NCBI GenBank assembly: GCA_006503475.1
Contig: RSEH01000268.1
Span: forward strand, 1 to 63,905
Reading direction: 5' to 3'
DNA from: Stentor roeselii
Lineage: Eukaryota; Ciliophora; Heterotrichea; Heterotrichida; Stentoridae
DNA: 63,905 nucleotides
In this document: piece by piece, positions 32,874 to 42,202 of the stretch
How positions within the stretch are numbered: the first letter of the stretch is position 1
Layout of the letters: every line of letters begins with the position of its first letter
The notes under the pieces: generated by a model
What the model was told of the DNA's origin: nothing
Seen by the model: only the letters and a program-made list of their open reading frames with translations
Database searches by the model: none
Translations under genes and position numbers: made by a program

Positions 32874-34379
32874 ATGCCGAAAAACTCTGCTCTAGGTAAG
32901 GCTCTGATCAGGAAACAGAACAAAACAAACAAGTCTGGCACCTCGTCCACCCTTCACACGACGGACGAAGGCCCAGCCTTGAAGTCAGTGATCGATCAGA
33001 ACAACCTTGACGAGTTCATGAGCATGGCCGCCCTGTCAAATCGTCAATTCTTAGCAGAAAAGACAGTAAAACTTGTATCTGAAACAAGAATCGTTTCAAA
33101 CCCGACCAAATCCCTACCAAAAGACCTTCAAAACTACAGACCTCTTCAACTTCCTCATCGACCTAAGTGGTCTTCAGAGACCACTCCAGAGCAACTTGAA
33201 GAAATGGAAAAAGAATCATTTTTACGATGGCGAAGAACCCTCGCAGATACCGAAGAAGCTGAAATCAACTCAGCAGTGACTCCTTTTGAAAAAAATTTAG
33301 AAGTCTGGCGACAACTCTGGAGAGTAATTGAAAGAAGTTCAATAGTCTGTCAAATCGTCGACGCAAGGAACCCTTTATTCTTCAGAAGTCCTGATTTAGA
33401 GAACTACGTGAAAGAAATGGAAAAAAGATACGTTCTAGTTCTAAACAAAGCTGATCTAGTCGATGATGAAACCCGTGCACGATGGAGTCTTTACTTCCAT
33501 CAGATCAATGTGGAACACTTTTTCTTTTCCGCTCAGAAAGAACAGGAATTAATTGACCAGGACCGGTTAAAAGACTGTGAATTTTCTGCAGAGTTTCACG
33601 AAAAGGCCCCTGGGTACATCTGCTCTGGTCCTGAACTTCTCTCAGTTCTCAGCTTTTCAGGACCTACAGTCCTCGGATGTGTCGGGTACCCCAACGTTGG
33701 GAAGTCCTCAGTGATCAACGTGCTTTGTCGTCAAAAGCGAGTGGGAGTCGCTTCTCAGCCAGGGAAAACTAAACATTTGCAAACTTTGATCCTTTCAGAG
33801 ACTCTTACGCTTTGCGACTGTCCTGGACTTGTTTTCCCGTCGCTTCTTTCTTCAAGGGCTGAGATGGTCACGTGTGGAGTCCTTCCGATTGACCAGGTGA
33901 AAGACGTGTTGAGTCCTGTTGAAATTGTTTGCTTGAGGGTGAAAAGTAAAGACTTGGAGAGTAGATATGGAGTCTCTCTTGGAGGAAGGGTCAATCCTCG
34001 TGTTTTACTGCAAAAAATCGCTAATCATCGAGGGTTCTTCACTGGAAATGGACTTCCTGATGAGGTGAAAGCAGGGAAAATGGTTTTGAAGGACTATGTT
34101 AATGGAAAAATACCTTTTTCACATCAACCTCCTGGAAGTGAAGAAGATGTTGAAGAAGAAGCTGTGGAAGAAGTGAAAGAAAACATTGATCAGGAATTCT
34201 TTCAAGAAAAAACACCTGGAAGACTCACGGTTGACCAGTCGGGAACTGTCAAGTATGAAGGAAGTGTCAAACTTAATAAACAGGAAAAACGTGAGTTGAA
34301 GTTCGCAGCGCGACGAGGAGAAGACCCGAATGAGAAACTTAAACAAATCTTAAAAGCGAAAGGAATGAAGACTAGTTAG
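32874..34379 (+). CDS. LSG1: LSG1, circularly permuted GTPase of 60S ribosome maturation
   Basis: The protein has 501 aa. GTPase motifs come in the permuted order of the YlqF/LSG1 group: G4 LNKADLVD (190-197), G5 SAQKE, then G1 GYPNVGKSS (271-279) and G3 DCPGL (315-319). LSG1 marks are TPFEKNLEVWRQLWRVIERS, DARNPLFFRS and GVLPIDQVKDVLSP. LSG1 removes the export adaptor NMD3 from pre-60S subunits in the cytoplasm. The C-terminus is basic, as usual. The first Met at 32874 is followed by the typical basic N-terminus. It shares its upstream region with RAD23. Stop TAG. Confidence 0.95.
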   Translation: MPKNSALGKALIRKQNKTNKSGTSSTLHTTDEGPALKSVIDQNNLDEFMSMAALSNRQFLAEKTVKLVSETRIVSNPTKSLPKDLQNYRPLQLPHRPKWSSETTPEQLEEMEKESFLRWRRTLADTEEAEINSAVTPFEKNLEVWRQLWRVIERSSIVCQIVDARNPLFFRSPDLENYVKEMEKRYVLVLNKADLVDDETRARWSLYFHQINVEHFFFSAQKEQELIDQDRLKDCEFSAEFHEKAPGYICSGPELLSVLSFSGPTVLGCVGYPNVGKSSVINVLCRQKRVGVASQPGKTKHLQTLILSETLTLCDCPGLVFPSLLSSRAEMVTCGVLPIDQVKDVLSPVEIVCLRVKSKDLESRYGVSLGGRVNPRVLLQKIANHRGFFTGNGLPDEVKAGKMVLKDYVNGKIPFSHQPPGSEEDVEEEAVEEVKENIDQEFFQEKTPGRLTVDQSGTVKYEGSVKLNKQEKRELKFAARRGEDPNEKLKQILKAKGMKTS

Positions 34380-34385
34380 TTGTAA

Positions 34386-34598
34386 ATGAAAGTTAAAATG
34401 TCTGGACCTGTTGATGAGGCTTATGTAAAGAACACTTAGATGAAGTACTACAGTTGTTTAGCAACTATTTACTCCTCAGAAAACTCGATGGTCAACCCAC
34501 AAGAGGACGATAAACGAGTAGAAATCTGTGGAAAGATCTTAAAAAGACATCTAGACACCATTCAAGACCTACCAAAGGAGCTAAAGTCCAATAATTAA
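34386..34598 (+). CDS. Small gene, 65 aa, visible only after removing a 15-nt intron
   Basis: Exons are 34386-34424 and 34440-34598, intron 34425-34439. Splicing gives 65 aa: MKVKMSGPVDEAY joined to MKYYSCLATIYSS, then an acidic-basic helical part (VEICGKILKRHLDTI) and the end LKSNN with TAA. The start could also be the ATG at 34398 (MSGPVDEAY). Evidence is the consensus intron with in-frame TAG, an open frame that fills the whole gap between LSG1 and CDPK, and coding-like composition. No family is recognised. It lies 6 nt after the LSG1 stop and ends 6 nt before the CDPK stop. Confidence 0.65.
34425..34439 (+). other. 15-nt intron in the small gene
   Basis: Reads GTAAAGAACACTTAG, phase 0, with in-frame TAG. 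It has the GTAA...CTTAG form of the other introns. Without its removal the frame is only 17 codons. Confidence 0.75.
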
Positions 34599-34604
34599 CT
34601 TACT

Positions 34605-36164
34605 TTAAGAAAACATGCCTTCTATCGTATTTTTTCTTGAAACTTTTCCAACAAGTAGTTGTCTAAATTCATTCAAATCTATTTTCCCGTCGCCGTCAAT
34701 ATCAGCTTGTCCCATCATTTCCTTGAGAAGGTCTTCTGAGATATCGAATCCATTTGAAAGACACTTCCTGAGCTCTTCTAACTCAATAGTCCCATTTCCA
34801 TCCTGATCAAAAACCTTAAAAGCCTGAACCAAGTTCTCTTCAGTGAAGACTTTCTGCCTTTTAACAGTAGCCCTTAAAAATTCAGTATAATCAATGAAGC
34901 CATTTTGGTCACTATCAACTTCTTCCATGATAAGGTCGGCGTACATGTCCGCTTCTTCAGTAGGGACATTATCCCCAACGAGTACTCGACTGAGTTCTTG
35001 TCTTGAAATCGCTCCGTCATTATTCTGGTCAATTGTTTTAAAGACTTCCTGCTCAGCAGAGTAAGAACTAGGGTCGATTATTTTTGAAATGATGAAAGTA
35101 TGAATTGCTTCTTTTAACTTGCAGGTTTTTTTAAAGTGTCGAATTCCTCGCAGTACTTTCGTGATGTCTTCCCTTGAAACTCCTTTTAAATGAGACTTCA
35201 GCCAAGGATGTACAGAGGCCTGTGAAGCAGAAATTCGCTTATTCGGGTCGATTTCTAGAAGTTTATGAAGCAGGTCTTTCGCTTCGGCACTTATCGGCTC
35301 CCACAGAGGGCCAGTCAAGTTGATATGAGGAGACCTGAGCCATTTGAATATTTCTTCATCAGAGCCGTCAAAAGGAGGGCATCCAGTCAACAAGATGAAC
35401 ATAATAATCCCCGATGACCACAAGTCACACTTCTCATTATACCTTCCTTTAATCACTTCAGGAGCCATGTAATTCGGAGTCCCAAACATTTCTTTGCACC
35501 CAGCTCCTCCAAAGAACGTTGCAGTGTCAAAGTCAATAATTTTAAGCAGAAGGGTCTCTTTGTTATCAAGTAAAATATTTTCAGGTTTTATGTCGCGATG
35601 TGCAATTCCTCGTGAGTGAAGGTAGTTGATGCCTGTCAATAACTGACTCATTATTTCAGCGGCTTGGTCCTCGTCGAACTTTTGAAGTTCAGTGATTCGG
35701 TCGAAGAGGTCGCCACCTTTGCAGAATTCGAGAACGATGTAAAAATGAGTCTCGTCTTCGAAGAACTCGTAAACTCGAGGAAGGTTTGGGTGGTCAAGGT
35801 CTTTTAAGATGTTTACTTCTTCGATCACGGATCTGGATTTTAATACTTCTATTGGAAGGTTGGACTTTGCGATTATTTTCACTACGCGACGGTCTTTGGA
35901 TGGACGGTGGATGCAGCTTCGAACCTCACCACGGGCTCCTGAACCCAGGGGAAAGTTTTCTACTTTGTATACTGAGTAAAACTCGGCTTTGTTCTCTTTT
36001 ACGAAGGATGAAGGGGATATCACTAGGTCTTTTTCTTTTGAGATTTTTAAATTCACATCGATTGATAAGGTCATAGAATGACGAGGATAAGACTCAGATT
36101 TAGTTGGAGCTGAACACATTGATCCCATTTTATAAGCGACTTGTAACGATTTAATGCTTTTCAT
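34605..36164 (-). CDS. Calcium-dependent protein kinase (CDPK) with DFD motif
   Basis: The protein has 519 aa from the ATG at 36164, or 507 from the ATG at 36128, which gives MGSMCSAP, a likely myristoylation/palmitoylation start as in other CDPKs. The kinase domain has the Gly loop GSGARGEV, Lys in VVKII, catalytic HRDIKPEN and GTPNYMAPEV. The DFG motif reads DFD: the metal-binding Asp is kept but Gly is Asp. A junction region is followed by four intact EF-hands: DQNNDGAISRQE, DSDQNGFIDYTE, DQDGNGTIELEE and DIDGDGKIDLNE. It would phosphorylate Ser/Thr in response to Ca2+, probably at a membrane. Stop TAA. A second CDPK lies at 53906-55438. Confidence 0.93.
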   Translation of the reverse strand: MKSIKSLQVAYKMGSMCSAPTKSESYPRHSMTLSIDVNLKISKEKDLVISPSSFVKENKAEFYSVYKVENFPLGSGARGEVRSCIHRPSKDRRVVKIIAKSNLPIEVLKSRSVIEEVNILKDLDHPNLPRVYEFFEDETHFYIVLEFCKGGDLFDRITELQKFDEDQAAEIMSQLLTGINYLHSRGIAHRDIKPENILLDNKETLLLKIIDFDTATFFGGAGCKEMFGTPNYMAPEVIKGRYNEKCDLWSSGIIMFILLTGCPPFDGSDEEIFKWLRSPHINLTGPLWEPISAEAKDLLHKLLEIDPNKRISASQASVHPWLKSHLKGVSREDITKVLRGIRHFKKTCKLKEAIHTFIISKIIDPSSYSAEQEVFKTIDQNNDGAISRQELSRVLVGDNVPTEEADMYADLIMEEVDSDQNGFIDYTEFLRATVKRQKVFTEENLVQAFKVFDQDGNGTIELEELRKCLSNGFDISEDLLKEMMGQADIDGDGKIDLNEFRQLLVGKVSRKNTIEGMFS

Positions 36165-36312
36165 TCAGGTATTTAATGATTCACCAAACGGTTCATTTAA
36201 TGAGGCCGAATGATGTTGAAAAGTGATAAGGTTGATGGGATTTTGAATTTGAGTAATTTTCAGAAAGTTTGAAGTGCTTTAGTTTTAGGATTTTTTAGGG
36301 TTATAGTTTTTA

Positions 36313-37977
36313 ATGTATGTATTATTAATAATGATTTTAGTGAGATTCATGCTGCTATCGTTGTTTTGTTTTGCATCTGAAAACCCTGAAATCAATGTTT
36401 GGCTCAATCAGATTGTTTCGCCTTATAATCCTTTTCAATCTCTTCCAGCATCAAAATTATTCAACTGCATCATCAAATTCAAAGATGATTATTACCCTAC
36501 CTCGCTATTCGAAGATCTTGAAGATTTAACTTTCATAGATTCAGGAATCCACTTAAACTTTTTGCACAACACAAGCACTCAACATTTCTGCAGAATCATC
36601 CTTAATAACGAGAAAAAATTACTTCTAAACGATTTAATTCACTCATCAAGTCGAGTTGAAATGAGAATAAACGGCCAACCATTTTGGATTCCAATCGGAA
36701 CCTTTAACTCCTCTAAAAACCTCTCAACGATAAGCACCCAATACGACCTAAAACTTTACACCCAAGATCAAAAACTAACCAAATACCTAATCCACCCAAA
36801 AAACCCTATAATTTTCACTGATCTTTCTAAAGTTGACTTCTGGTACAGTGTGCATTGGGAAGAAATAAAAAAACCCACTGAAATTAAACAAACCTCTGAT
36901 TTTAACATCTTTAAAATCGAAGAAATGCTGAAAATTTCCACATTTATTAACTCATTTGCAATCATCGCTCTCACCTTTTTAGTTTTCATTTGGATCAAAC
37001 AAGACGTGAAGGCTCATCTAGAACTCGACGAAGAAAGTCAGTCAAATAGTTGGATTGGTCTCAAGAGTGAAGCCCAAAGGTCTCCTCAGTTCTCGACTCT
37101 TTTCACATCTTTAGTTTCAACAGGCTGTCATCTGGGTGTTAGTCTTTTTGTGATAGTTTTAATGAATTACTATTTCCAGTTTTACGAAAAAAGTGGAATG
37201 TTTGCAGGGTCAGCGTTTTGCATTTATTTTTTATTGTCGAGCTTTTCAGGTTTCATTTGTGGCGTCGAATTACTCAAGCATAAAAAAAAGACGAACTTCT
37301 GGGTGTTAGCTTTGAATACTGCGAGTGTTAATACTCTGGCATTTGTTTTATATGTGATGAAGACTGTAGTGAACCAGCATTCTATGAATTTTATGCATTT
37401 TGTATGTATTTTGCTTTGTTTTTCACTGCTGTACACACCGTTATATCTGGCAGGGTTTTACTTTGGCAAGGTTTTCAGTAAAAATCACATAATTCGGTAT
37501 TCAGAAGACGAATTTTTCATACCACAAGGAACAAAAGGTAAAAAATGGCTTTTTTCAGTCTTTGCCTCACTTCTTGTCTTTGTGCTGATGTTACCTCAAG
37601 TCGACTCAATATTAAAATCTCGGCAAAATTTTGTAGTTTTTAAAAACTACGACTATTTCCTGGTAAATCTTCTGATTTTTATCACGTCTAATTCAGTTCT
37701 TTCAATGCTAACAACTTACTTGATGCTTGAAAGTCATGACGCCAGATGGCACTGGAATTGCTTTTTAACTGGAAGTCTGATAGGAGCAGAGATTTTCCTT
37801 TATTTCGTTTATCTTCTGATTTTTCACTTCAAGACATGGAACTGGGTGAGTTTTACTTACTTTTTGCTTTGTTCCGGGAGTCTTAGTCTCTTCGTATCTC
37901 TGATATCAGGGACGATTTCCTACATATCTTCCAGTTACCTCGTAAAAAAAATCTACTCCTACACGAAAAAACAGTGA
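36313..37977 (+). CDS. Divergent TM9 superfamily (TM9SF/EMP70) membrane protein
   Basis: The protein has 554 aa. A signal peptide (about 1-20) is followed by EINVWLNQIVSPYNPFQS, which matches the luminal TM9 phrase VxLWVNKVGPYxNPQE, and later FWYSVHWEE before the first membrane segment. About nine membrane segments follow, with GMFAGSAFCIYFLLSSFSGF (compare RGxLLTAxLxLYxxxGxxAGY) and PLYLAGFYFG. The final consensus of typical TM9 proteins (PYxGY) is not clear, so it is a divergent member. TM9 proteins act in Golgi and endosome sorting of membrane proteins. Stop TGA at 37977. Next gene starts 22 nt on. Confidence in the family is moderate to high. Confidence 0.8.
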   Translation: MYVLLIMILVRFMLLSLFCFASENPEINVWLNQIVSPYNPFQSLPASKLFNCIIKFKDDYYPTSLFEDLEDLTFIDSGIHLNFLHNTSTQHFCRIILNNEKKLLLNDLIHSSSRVEMRINGQPFWIPIGTFNSSKNLSTISTQYDLKLYTQDQKLTKYLIHPKNPIIFTDLSKVDFWYSVHWEEIKKPTEIKQTSDFNIFKIEEMLKISTFINSFAIIALTFLVFIWIKQDVKAHLELDEESQSNSWIGLKSEAQRSPQFSTLFTSLVSTGCHLGVSLFVIVLMNYYFQFYEKSGMFAGSAFCIYFLLSSFSGFICGVELLKHKKKTNFWVLALNTASVNTLAFVLYVMKTVVNQHSMNFMHFVCILLCFSLLYTPLYLAGFYFGKVFSKNHIIRYSEDEFFIPQGTKGKKWLFSVFASLLVFVLMLPQVDSILKSRQNFVVFKNYDYFLVNLLIFITSNSVLSMLTTYLMLESHDARWHWNCFLTGSLIGAEIFLYFVYLLIFHFKTWNWVSFTYFLLCSGSLSLFVSLISGTISYISSSYLVKKIYSYTKKQ

Positions 37978-37999
37978 ATACCCTATAATCTTCTTAATC

Positions 38000-39202
38000 A
38001 TGGAAAAAATCAAAGCAATTCTTTTAAAACGTTCAGAAAATCGTTTATCTTCAGAAAACTCTTCACTTCTCACATTTTTCTCAAACTACCTTTTTTTCCA
38101 AGACCTTGAGGCAAACGACGAGTCTGGAGCAACCTTAAAAGAAGTCTTAAAGTCTTTATCAATAGAAAAATACGATTCAAGTTCTTGTTTACGAGCGGCT
38201 CTTTACATTATCCTTGACGGGTGGCTGATAGTGGACACAGTCGACTTCGACACATTTCAAACAACTCAAAAAAAAGGAAAAGCTGTGAAATCCATTCTTC
38301 AAGACAACTTTCACCTCGAGCCTGGGTCAGTCTTCGGCGACGTGAACCGATCAAGGAACTACAACGTGACAATCAAACAACCAGTCATTCTCGCAGTGCT
38401 TCATCCAGAGGTCTTTGAAGACATTCAAGAAAAACAAGAAATTCTGCTATTGGAAAAAATCGATTTTCTTAAAAATTTGGAATTTTTCAGGAATTGGAGT
38501 CGAAAAGCTTTAAATACTGCTGCTCGGGCATTTGAAAAAAGAATTTTTAAGAGAAATGAAATCGTTTTTAAGGAAGGGGATGAACCTGATGGAGTTTATA
38601 TTGTTGTGGTAGGTGAGTTTAAACTTAGTCAGAAGTTTATTCCGAGGACTGACGCTGAAGAGGACTACGAGTTCGGCGCGATCAGTTTTTTAAAGGGAAA
38701 GAAAATAAGGGACACAAGTCATAAATCAGAACTTCAAATCGTCATTAAACAAAAAGATGAAATCTTTGGGTTTAGCGAGATTTTAGAAGAAAAACCGAAA
38801 AGAGAAGTTAGTTGTTTCTGTCATTCTAAAAAAGGAGAACTTTTGTTCATCACACAAAAAGAATTTAATAAAAAATTCTCACATCCTGAAACTTTAAAAA
38901 ATTTGAAGGAACAAAATAATGTTATGCAGAGATGGACTTCGAAAAGACTTAGAAACCTTCAAAACATCGAAAAATTCAAGTCAAAACTGTCCTACACCCC
39001 GAAGAGTCTCATGAAAATCACGAAAAAAGAGTTAACACCCAATAAAAAGTCAGAAATTCACATCACTTCCCTCACCCCAACACCAAAGCTTCCCAAGATT
39101 TTCATGAATATTCTTCATAACACAAAAACAAGCAAAAGAGAAAAAAGCTTTCTGATGTTTCCCACTGAGTACGAAGCTGATATTCGTCATTTGCGCTACT
39201 AA
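38000..39202 (+). CDS. Cyclic nucleotide-binding domain protein
   Basis: The protein has 400 aa. Two CNB-like folds are suggested. The clear one spans about 150-290: FLKNLEFFRNWSRKALNTAA, then FKRNEIVFKEGDEPDGVYIVVVGEFKLSQKF, and after an insert IFGFSEILEE. The phosphate-binding cassette (usually GExxxxxxxxRxA) is altered to IFGFSEILEEKPKREVSCF, with E and R but poor match, so ligand binding is uncertain. The first 110 residues may hold a degenerate CNB unit. The C-terminus is basic and disordered. Such free CNB proteins are many in ciliates. It could be a cAMP/cGMP sensor or a structural relic. It lies 22 nt after and 19 nt before neighbours on the same strand. Confidence 0.75.
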   Translation: MEKIKAILLKRSENRLSSENSSLLTFFSNYLFFQDLEANDESGATLKEVLKSLSIEKYDSSSCLRAALYIILDGWLIVDTVDFDTFQTTQKKGKAVKSILQDNFHLEPGSVFGDVNRSRNYNVTIKQPVILAVLHPEVFEDIQEKQEILLLEKIDFLKNLEFFRNWSRKALNTAARAFEKRIFKRNEIVFKEGDEPDGVYIVVVGEFKLSQKFIPRTDAEEDYEFGAISFLKGKKIRDTSHKSELQIVIKQKDEIFGFSEILEEKPKREVSCFCHSKKGELLFITQKEFNKKFSHPETLKNLKEQNNVMQRWTSKRLRNLQNIEKFKSKLSYTPKSLMKITKKELTPNKKSEIHITSLTPTPKLPKIFMNILHNTKTSKREKSFLMFPTEYEADIRHLRY

Positions 39203-39221
39203 ATATATTTAAATAATTCAA

Positions 39222-40217
39222 ATGTCTTCTAAACCCACCACTTCACCTTCAGAAAACCGGTTTTCAGGCAGTCTAAGTCCTTGCGACTCGATTATTTTAC
39301 AAGAAAACTTCTCAGAAGACTCATTCAGGATACTTCCTTGCAACCTGATCCCTTACGAGTCAGTCTGCGGGATTTATTTCTCAAAAGAAATACAAACAGA
39401 AAACGAGTCTTTCATTGAAAATTCACAAGAAATGCTGAAAATTATTCAAGATCTTACAATTCGCTGTAAAAAATACAAAAAACAAAATTCTGAACTTAGA
39501 AAAGAAATCAAAGCTGTTCAAGAACAAAAGGAAAATGATCAAGTTCGAGCTTTGCAAGAAGAAGTCAGCAGGTTAAAAGGAAAAATTCAGGTTCATCAGA
39601 TGATGGCTGAAAAAATCGTTTTCATGTTTGATCAGATCTCAGAAGACTTCGAACCTTTTAATGAAACTGGAGATTTTCGAGTTTATTCTGCGATTTTAAT
39701 GAAAATTGATGTGATGAGGGAAAAATTCAGAGAATTTGAAAAAACTGTGAAGAGACTTGAAAATGATAAGATTTCTATGACTGAACTTATTAATTTTTAC
39801 ACTTCTACCACGAAACTGTTGAAGAATAAATCGAAGGAAATTCCTGGAGGTGTTTGTTTGACACCTGATATATTGAATCATGTTTATACTTCGAGGAAAA
39901 GCTCGTCGTTAAGTGAAAATACTTTGAATACTATTAGAAATCATATCATTCGGGAAAATAATGCTAAAGGGTCTTTGCATGCAGATGGAAATAAAAATGA
40001 AGATCTTGGGAGAAGTAATTGTTTTAGAAGCACTTTGAAGGGGCAGAAAGATGAAAAGACGGGAAAAAAGGGAAAAAATCGAACGAGTACTTCACCTTTG
40101 ATACCGAAACCGCAAAAGAATTGCATGAAAGTTGCAAAGGAAATTAAAAGTAACGCTCTCAGGCCGAGTAAGACTATTGATGAGGATACTAAGAGGAGAA
40201 AGAGATATAAAAGTTAA
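39222..40217 (+). CDS. Unknown coiled-coil protein, 331 aa
   Basis: ATG at 39222, stop TAA. A Ser-rich N-terminus is followed by a coiled coil at about 65-195 (KKYKKQNSELRKEIKAVQEQ, then REKFREFEKTVKRLEND) and a basic, Ser/Thr-rich tail rich in Lys. No family is recognised. It is the third gene in a tight plus-strand run TM9, CNB, coiled coil. A cytoskeletal role is possible but not shown. Confidence 0.65.
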   Translation: MSSKPTTSPSENRFSGSLSPCDSIILQENFSEDSFRILPCNLIPYESVCGIYFSKEIQTENESFIENSQEMLKIIQDLTIRCKKYKKQNSELRKEIKAVQEQKENDQVRALQEEVSRLKGKIQVHQMMAEKIVFMFDQISEDFEPFNETGDFRVYSAILMKIDVMREKFREFEKTVKRLENDKISMTELINFYTSTTKLLKNKSKEIPGGVCLTPDILNHVYTSRKSSSLSENTLNTIRNHIIRENNAKGSLHADGNKNEDLGRSNCFRSTLKGQKDEKTGKKGKNRTSTSPLIPKPQKNCMKVAKEIKSNALRPSKTIDEDTKRRKRYKS

Positions 40218-40581
40218 TTAATTGAATCATTTATTTGGAATAGGTAATAGCAGTATGTTGATGGATTGATATGGCATTAGAATATATTGATTGTTAAATA
40301 GATAAAGTTTATTGATTGAACATCAATAATTATTGCATATATGAATCCTTATAGTAATCAAAATGTTTGATTTTCTTAATGAATATGAACTTTATATAAT
40401 AAATATATATTCAATTATTCAATACAAAATAAATTCTTATTATAGTCAAAATTTTTGATTTCCTAATGAATATGAACTTGATTTAATAAACAGATATCCA
40501 TTATTCAATACAAATCTCCTTTATTCAAGACCCTTTCCCTAAAACTACATAAAGTCTTATCTTATCAAAACCCAAATATAA
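40218..40581. promoter_or_regulatory. Spacer before TDP1 with a direct duplication
   Basis: This 364-nt spacer holds no gene. It contains an imperfect tandem duplication (see repeat). The left part is G-rich and the last 80 nt before the TDP1 ATG are C-rich and G-poor. Confidence 0.55.
40345..40512. repeat. Imperfect direct repeat, about 85 nt, two copies
   Basis: Copy 1 runs from about 40345 to 40430 and copy 2 from about 40432 to 40512. Both hold TAGTxATCAAAAT/TAGTCAAAAT, TTTGATTTTCTTAATG or TTTGATTTCCTAATG, GAATATGAACTT, and ATTATTCAATACAAA. Offset is about 87 nt. Small indels separate the copies. Confidence 0.85.
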
Positions 40582-41904
40582 ATGAAAAAAAAATCATTAG
40601 AAGAGTACAAAGAATCCAACGAAATTCTAAAACAACTAAACGAAGAACGATTAAAACGTAAAAAACAATCAAAACCCGAACAATCCGATCAAAATTCAGA
40701 CCTAATCTTCTCAGACGGCCGTTCAATCTACCTGACTCCAATAAACTTCATATCACCCCCACCCCCAAACACAATAACCCTTCGACAGCTTCTTTACGAG
40801 GACCTTCAAAACCTTCCAAACCGTGTAAAAACAATAACCTCCTGCATAATGACAACATTTTGCCTAGAAAATTCGTTCATAAGTCCTATAATTTCTCAGA
40901 ATTTCCCATTTTGCCTAGTAATTCACGACAAATCCTCATATCTCGAAAGACCATCACCAAACTTCACCATAATCAGTCCAGAAATTCAAGATCGTTTCGG
41001 GTCCTTTCACGCGAAGATCTTTTTAATCAAATTTCCTTCACGTCTTCGAGTAGTCGTAACAAGTGCCAACCTGATCGAGGCGGACTGGAGCCTTATCGGC
41101 CAGTTGTTGTGGTTTCAGGACTTTTACCCTTCCTCAACTGCCTCTTCCTGTTCATTTCAAAGATCTTTAAAAGACTTCTTCGATGCGGTGCTGCCAAAGA
41201 CTTATTCTCTTAAAAAAGAATTAAACATCGATTTAGATGTTTTTGATTTTTCATCTTCTTCAGTCGAACTTGTTTTTTCTATTCCAGGAAGATTTCCAAG
41301 CACAAGAGGACTGGGACTGGGAAGGATCCGTGATTTGAGAGGACCTAAGCAGTATTTAAAAGTACTTTATCAGTGCAGTAGTATTGGAAGTTATAATCAG
41401 AAGAGTTTTGATGATTTCTTGAGAATGGTGACTGGAAATCAACAGGCTGAAGCTCAAATTGTTTTTCCTAGCATTAAAAATGTTAGAGAAAGTGTCTTGG
41501 GATGTGAAGGCGCTGGAGTTTTTTTCATTAAAAAAGAAAAATTTGAAGCGAAAGGGTTCCCGAAGGAAAAGTTTTGCAGGTTTGAAGGACCTTCAGGTGT
41601 TGAACAGTTGAGAGGACATTTGAGTCATAGCAAAGTCATGATTTTAACTGGAGAGGAAGAGGGTGATGATGATTTGGTTTATATTGGCAGTCATAACTTG
41701 TCTGCTGCTGCTTGGGGAGTTTTGGAGAAGAAGGAAAGTCAGATTTATATTAAGAACTTTGAAATTGGAGTGGCTTTTGTACCTAAGGAAGGATCGGCTG
41801 CGTTGAAAAAGAGGTTGATGGGTCTGATGCCGTTTAAGGTTGAACCTTCGAGATATGATGAGACTGATCGCCCTTTTTATATTGATAGTGATTTGAATGA
41901 ATAA
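40582..41904 (+). CDS. TDP1: Tyrosyl-DNA phosphodiesterase 1 (TDP1)
   Basis: The protein has 440 aa. Both HKN motifs are present: SFHAKIFLIK (His143, Lys145) with TSANLIEADW, and HLSHSKVMIL (His349, Lys351) with GSHNLSAAAWG. TDP1 removes topoisomerase I peptides and other adducts from DNA 3' ends in the nucleus or mitochondria. The long disordered N-terminus of animal TDP1 is missing, leaving a short Lys-rich stretch. It belongs to the phospholipase D superfamily, like the two PLD genes of the window, but is not close to them. ATG at 40582, stop TAA. The spacer before it carries a direct repeat. Confidence 0.94.
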   Translation: MKKKSLEEYKESNEILKQLNEERLKRKKQSKPEQSDQNSDLIFSDGRSIYLTPINFISPPPPNTITLRQLLYEDLQNLPNRVKTITSCIMTTFCLENSFISPIISQNFPFCLVIHDKSSYLERPSPNFTIISPEIQDRFGSFHAKIFLIKFPSRLRVVVTSANLIEADWSLIGQLLWFQDFYPSSTASSCSFQRSLKDFFDAVLPKTYSLKKELNIDLDVFDFSSSSVELVFSIPGRFPSTRGLGLGRIRDLRGPKQYLKVLYQCSSIGSYNQKSFDDFLRMVTGNQQAEAQIVFPSIKNVRESVLGCEGAGVFFIKKEKFEAKGFPKEKFCRFEGPSGVEQLRGHLSHSKVMILTGEEEGDDDLVYIGSHNLSAAAWGVLEKKESQIYIKNFEIGVAFVPKEGSAALKKRLMGLMPFKVEPSRYDETDRPFYIDSDLNE

Positions 41905-42202
41905 GATATTTGGTAATTCTTACTTTCATCTGATATGAGAGTTTATGAGAAGTTTAAGTATTTTTATTTCATCTTTAACCAATTTCAATGAATTAGTTTC
42001 TGTTGTCTAGATTCATATTGATTCAAGTAAATATTTAAAACTTTCATATTTAACCATTTAGTAGCTTAATAACTGTTCCCACCTATTGATAACTTTCATT
42101 CTCAAAAATAAAGAAAAAAACCTCAACATAATTATTCCAAAACATTTCACCAACCTTTTATTATCTAAAGTTAAAAACTCAAGAGAAACATATGTTGAAG
42201 AA

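Noticed and set aside
42086-42202. Upstream extension of the TPR-like gene
   Set aside because: The frame is open but begins at TTG. The first in-frame ATG is at 42203.
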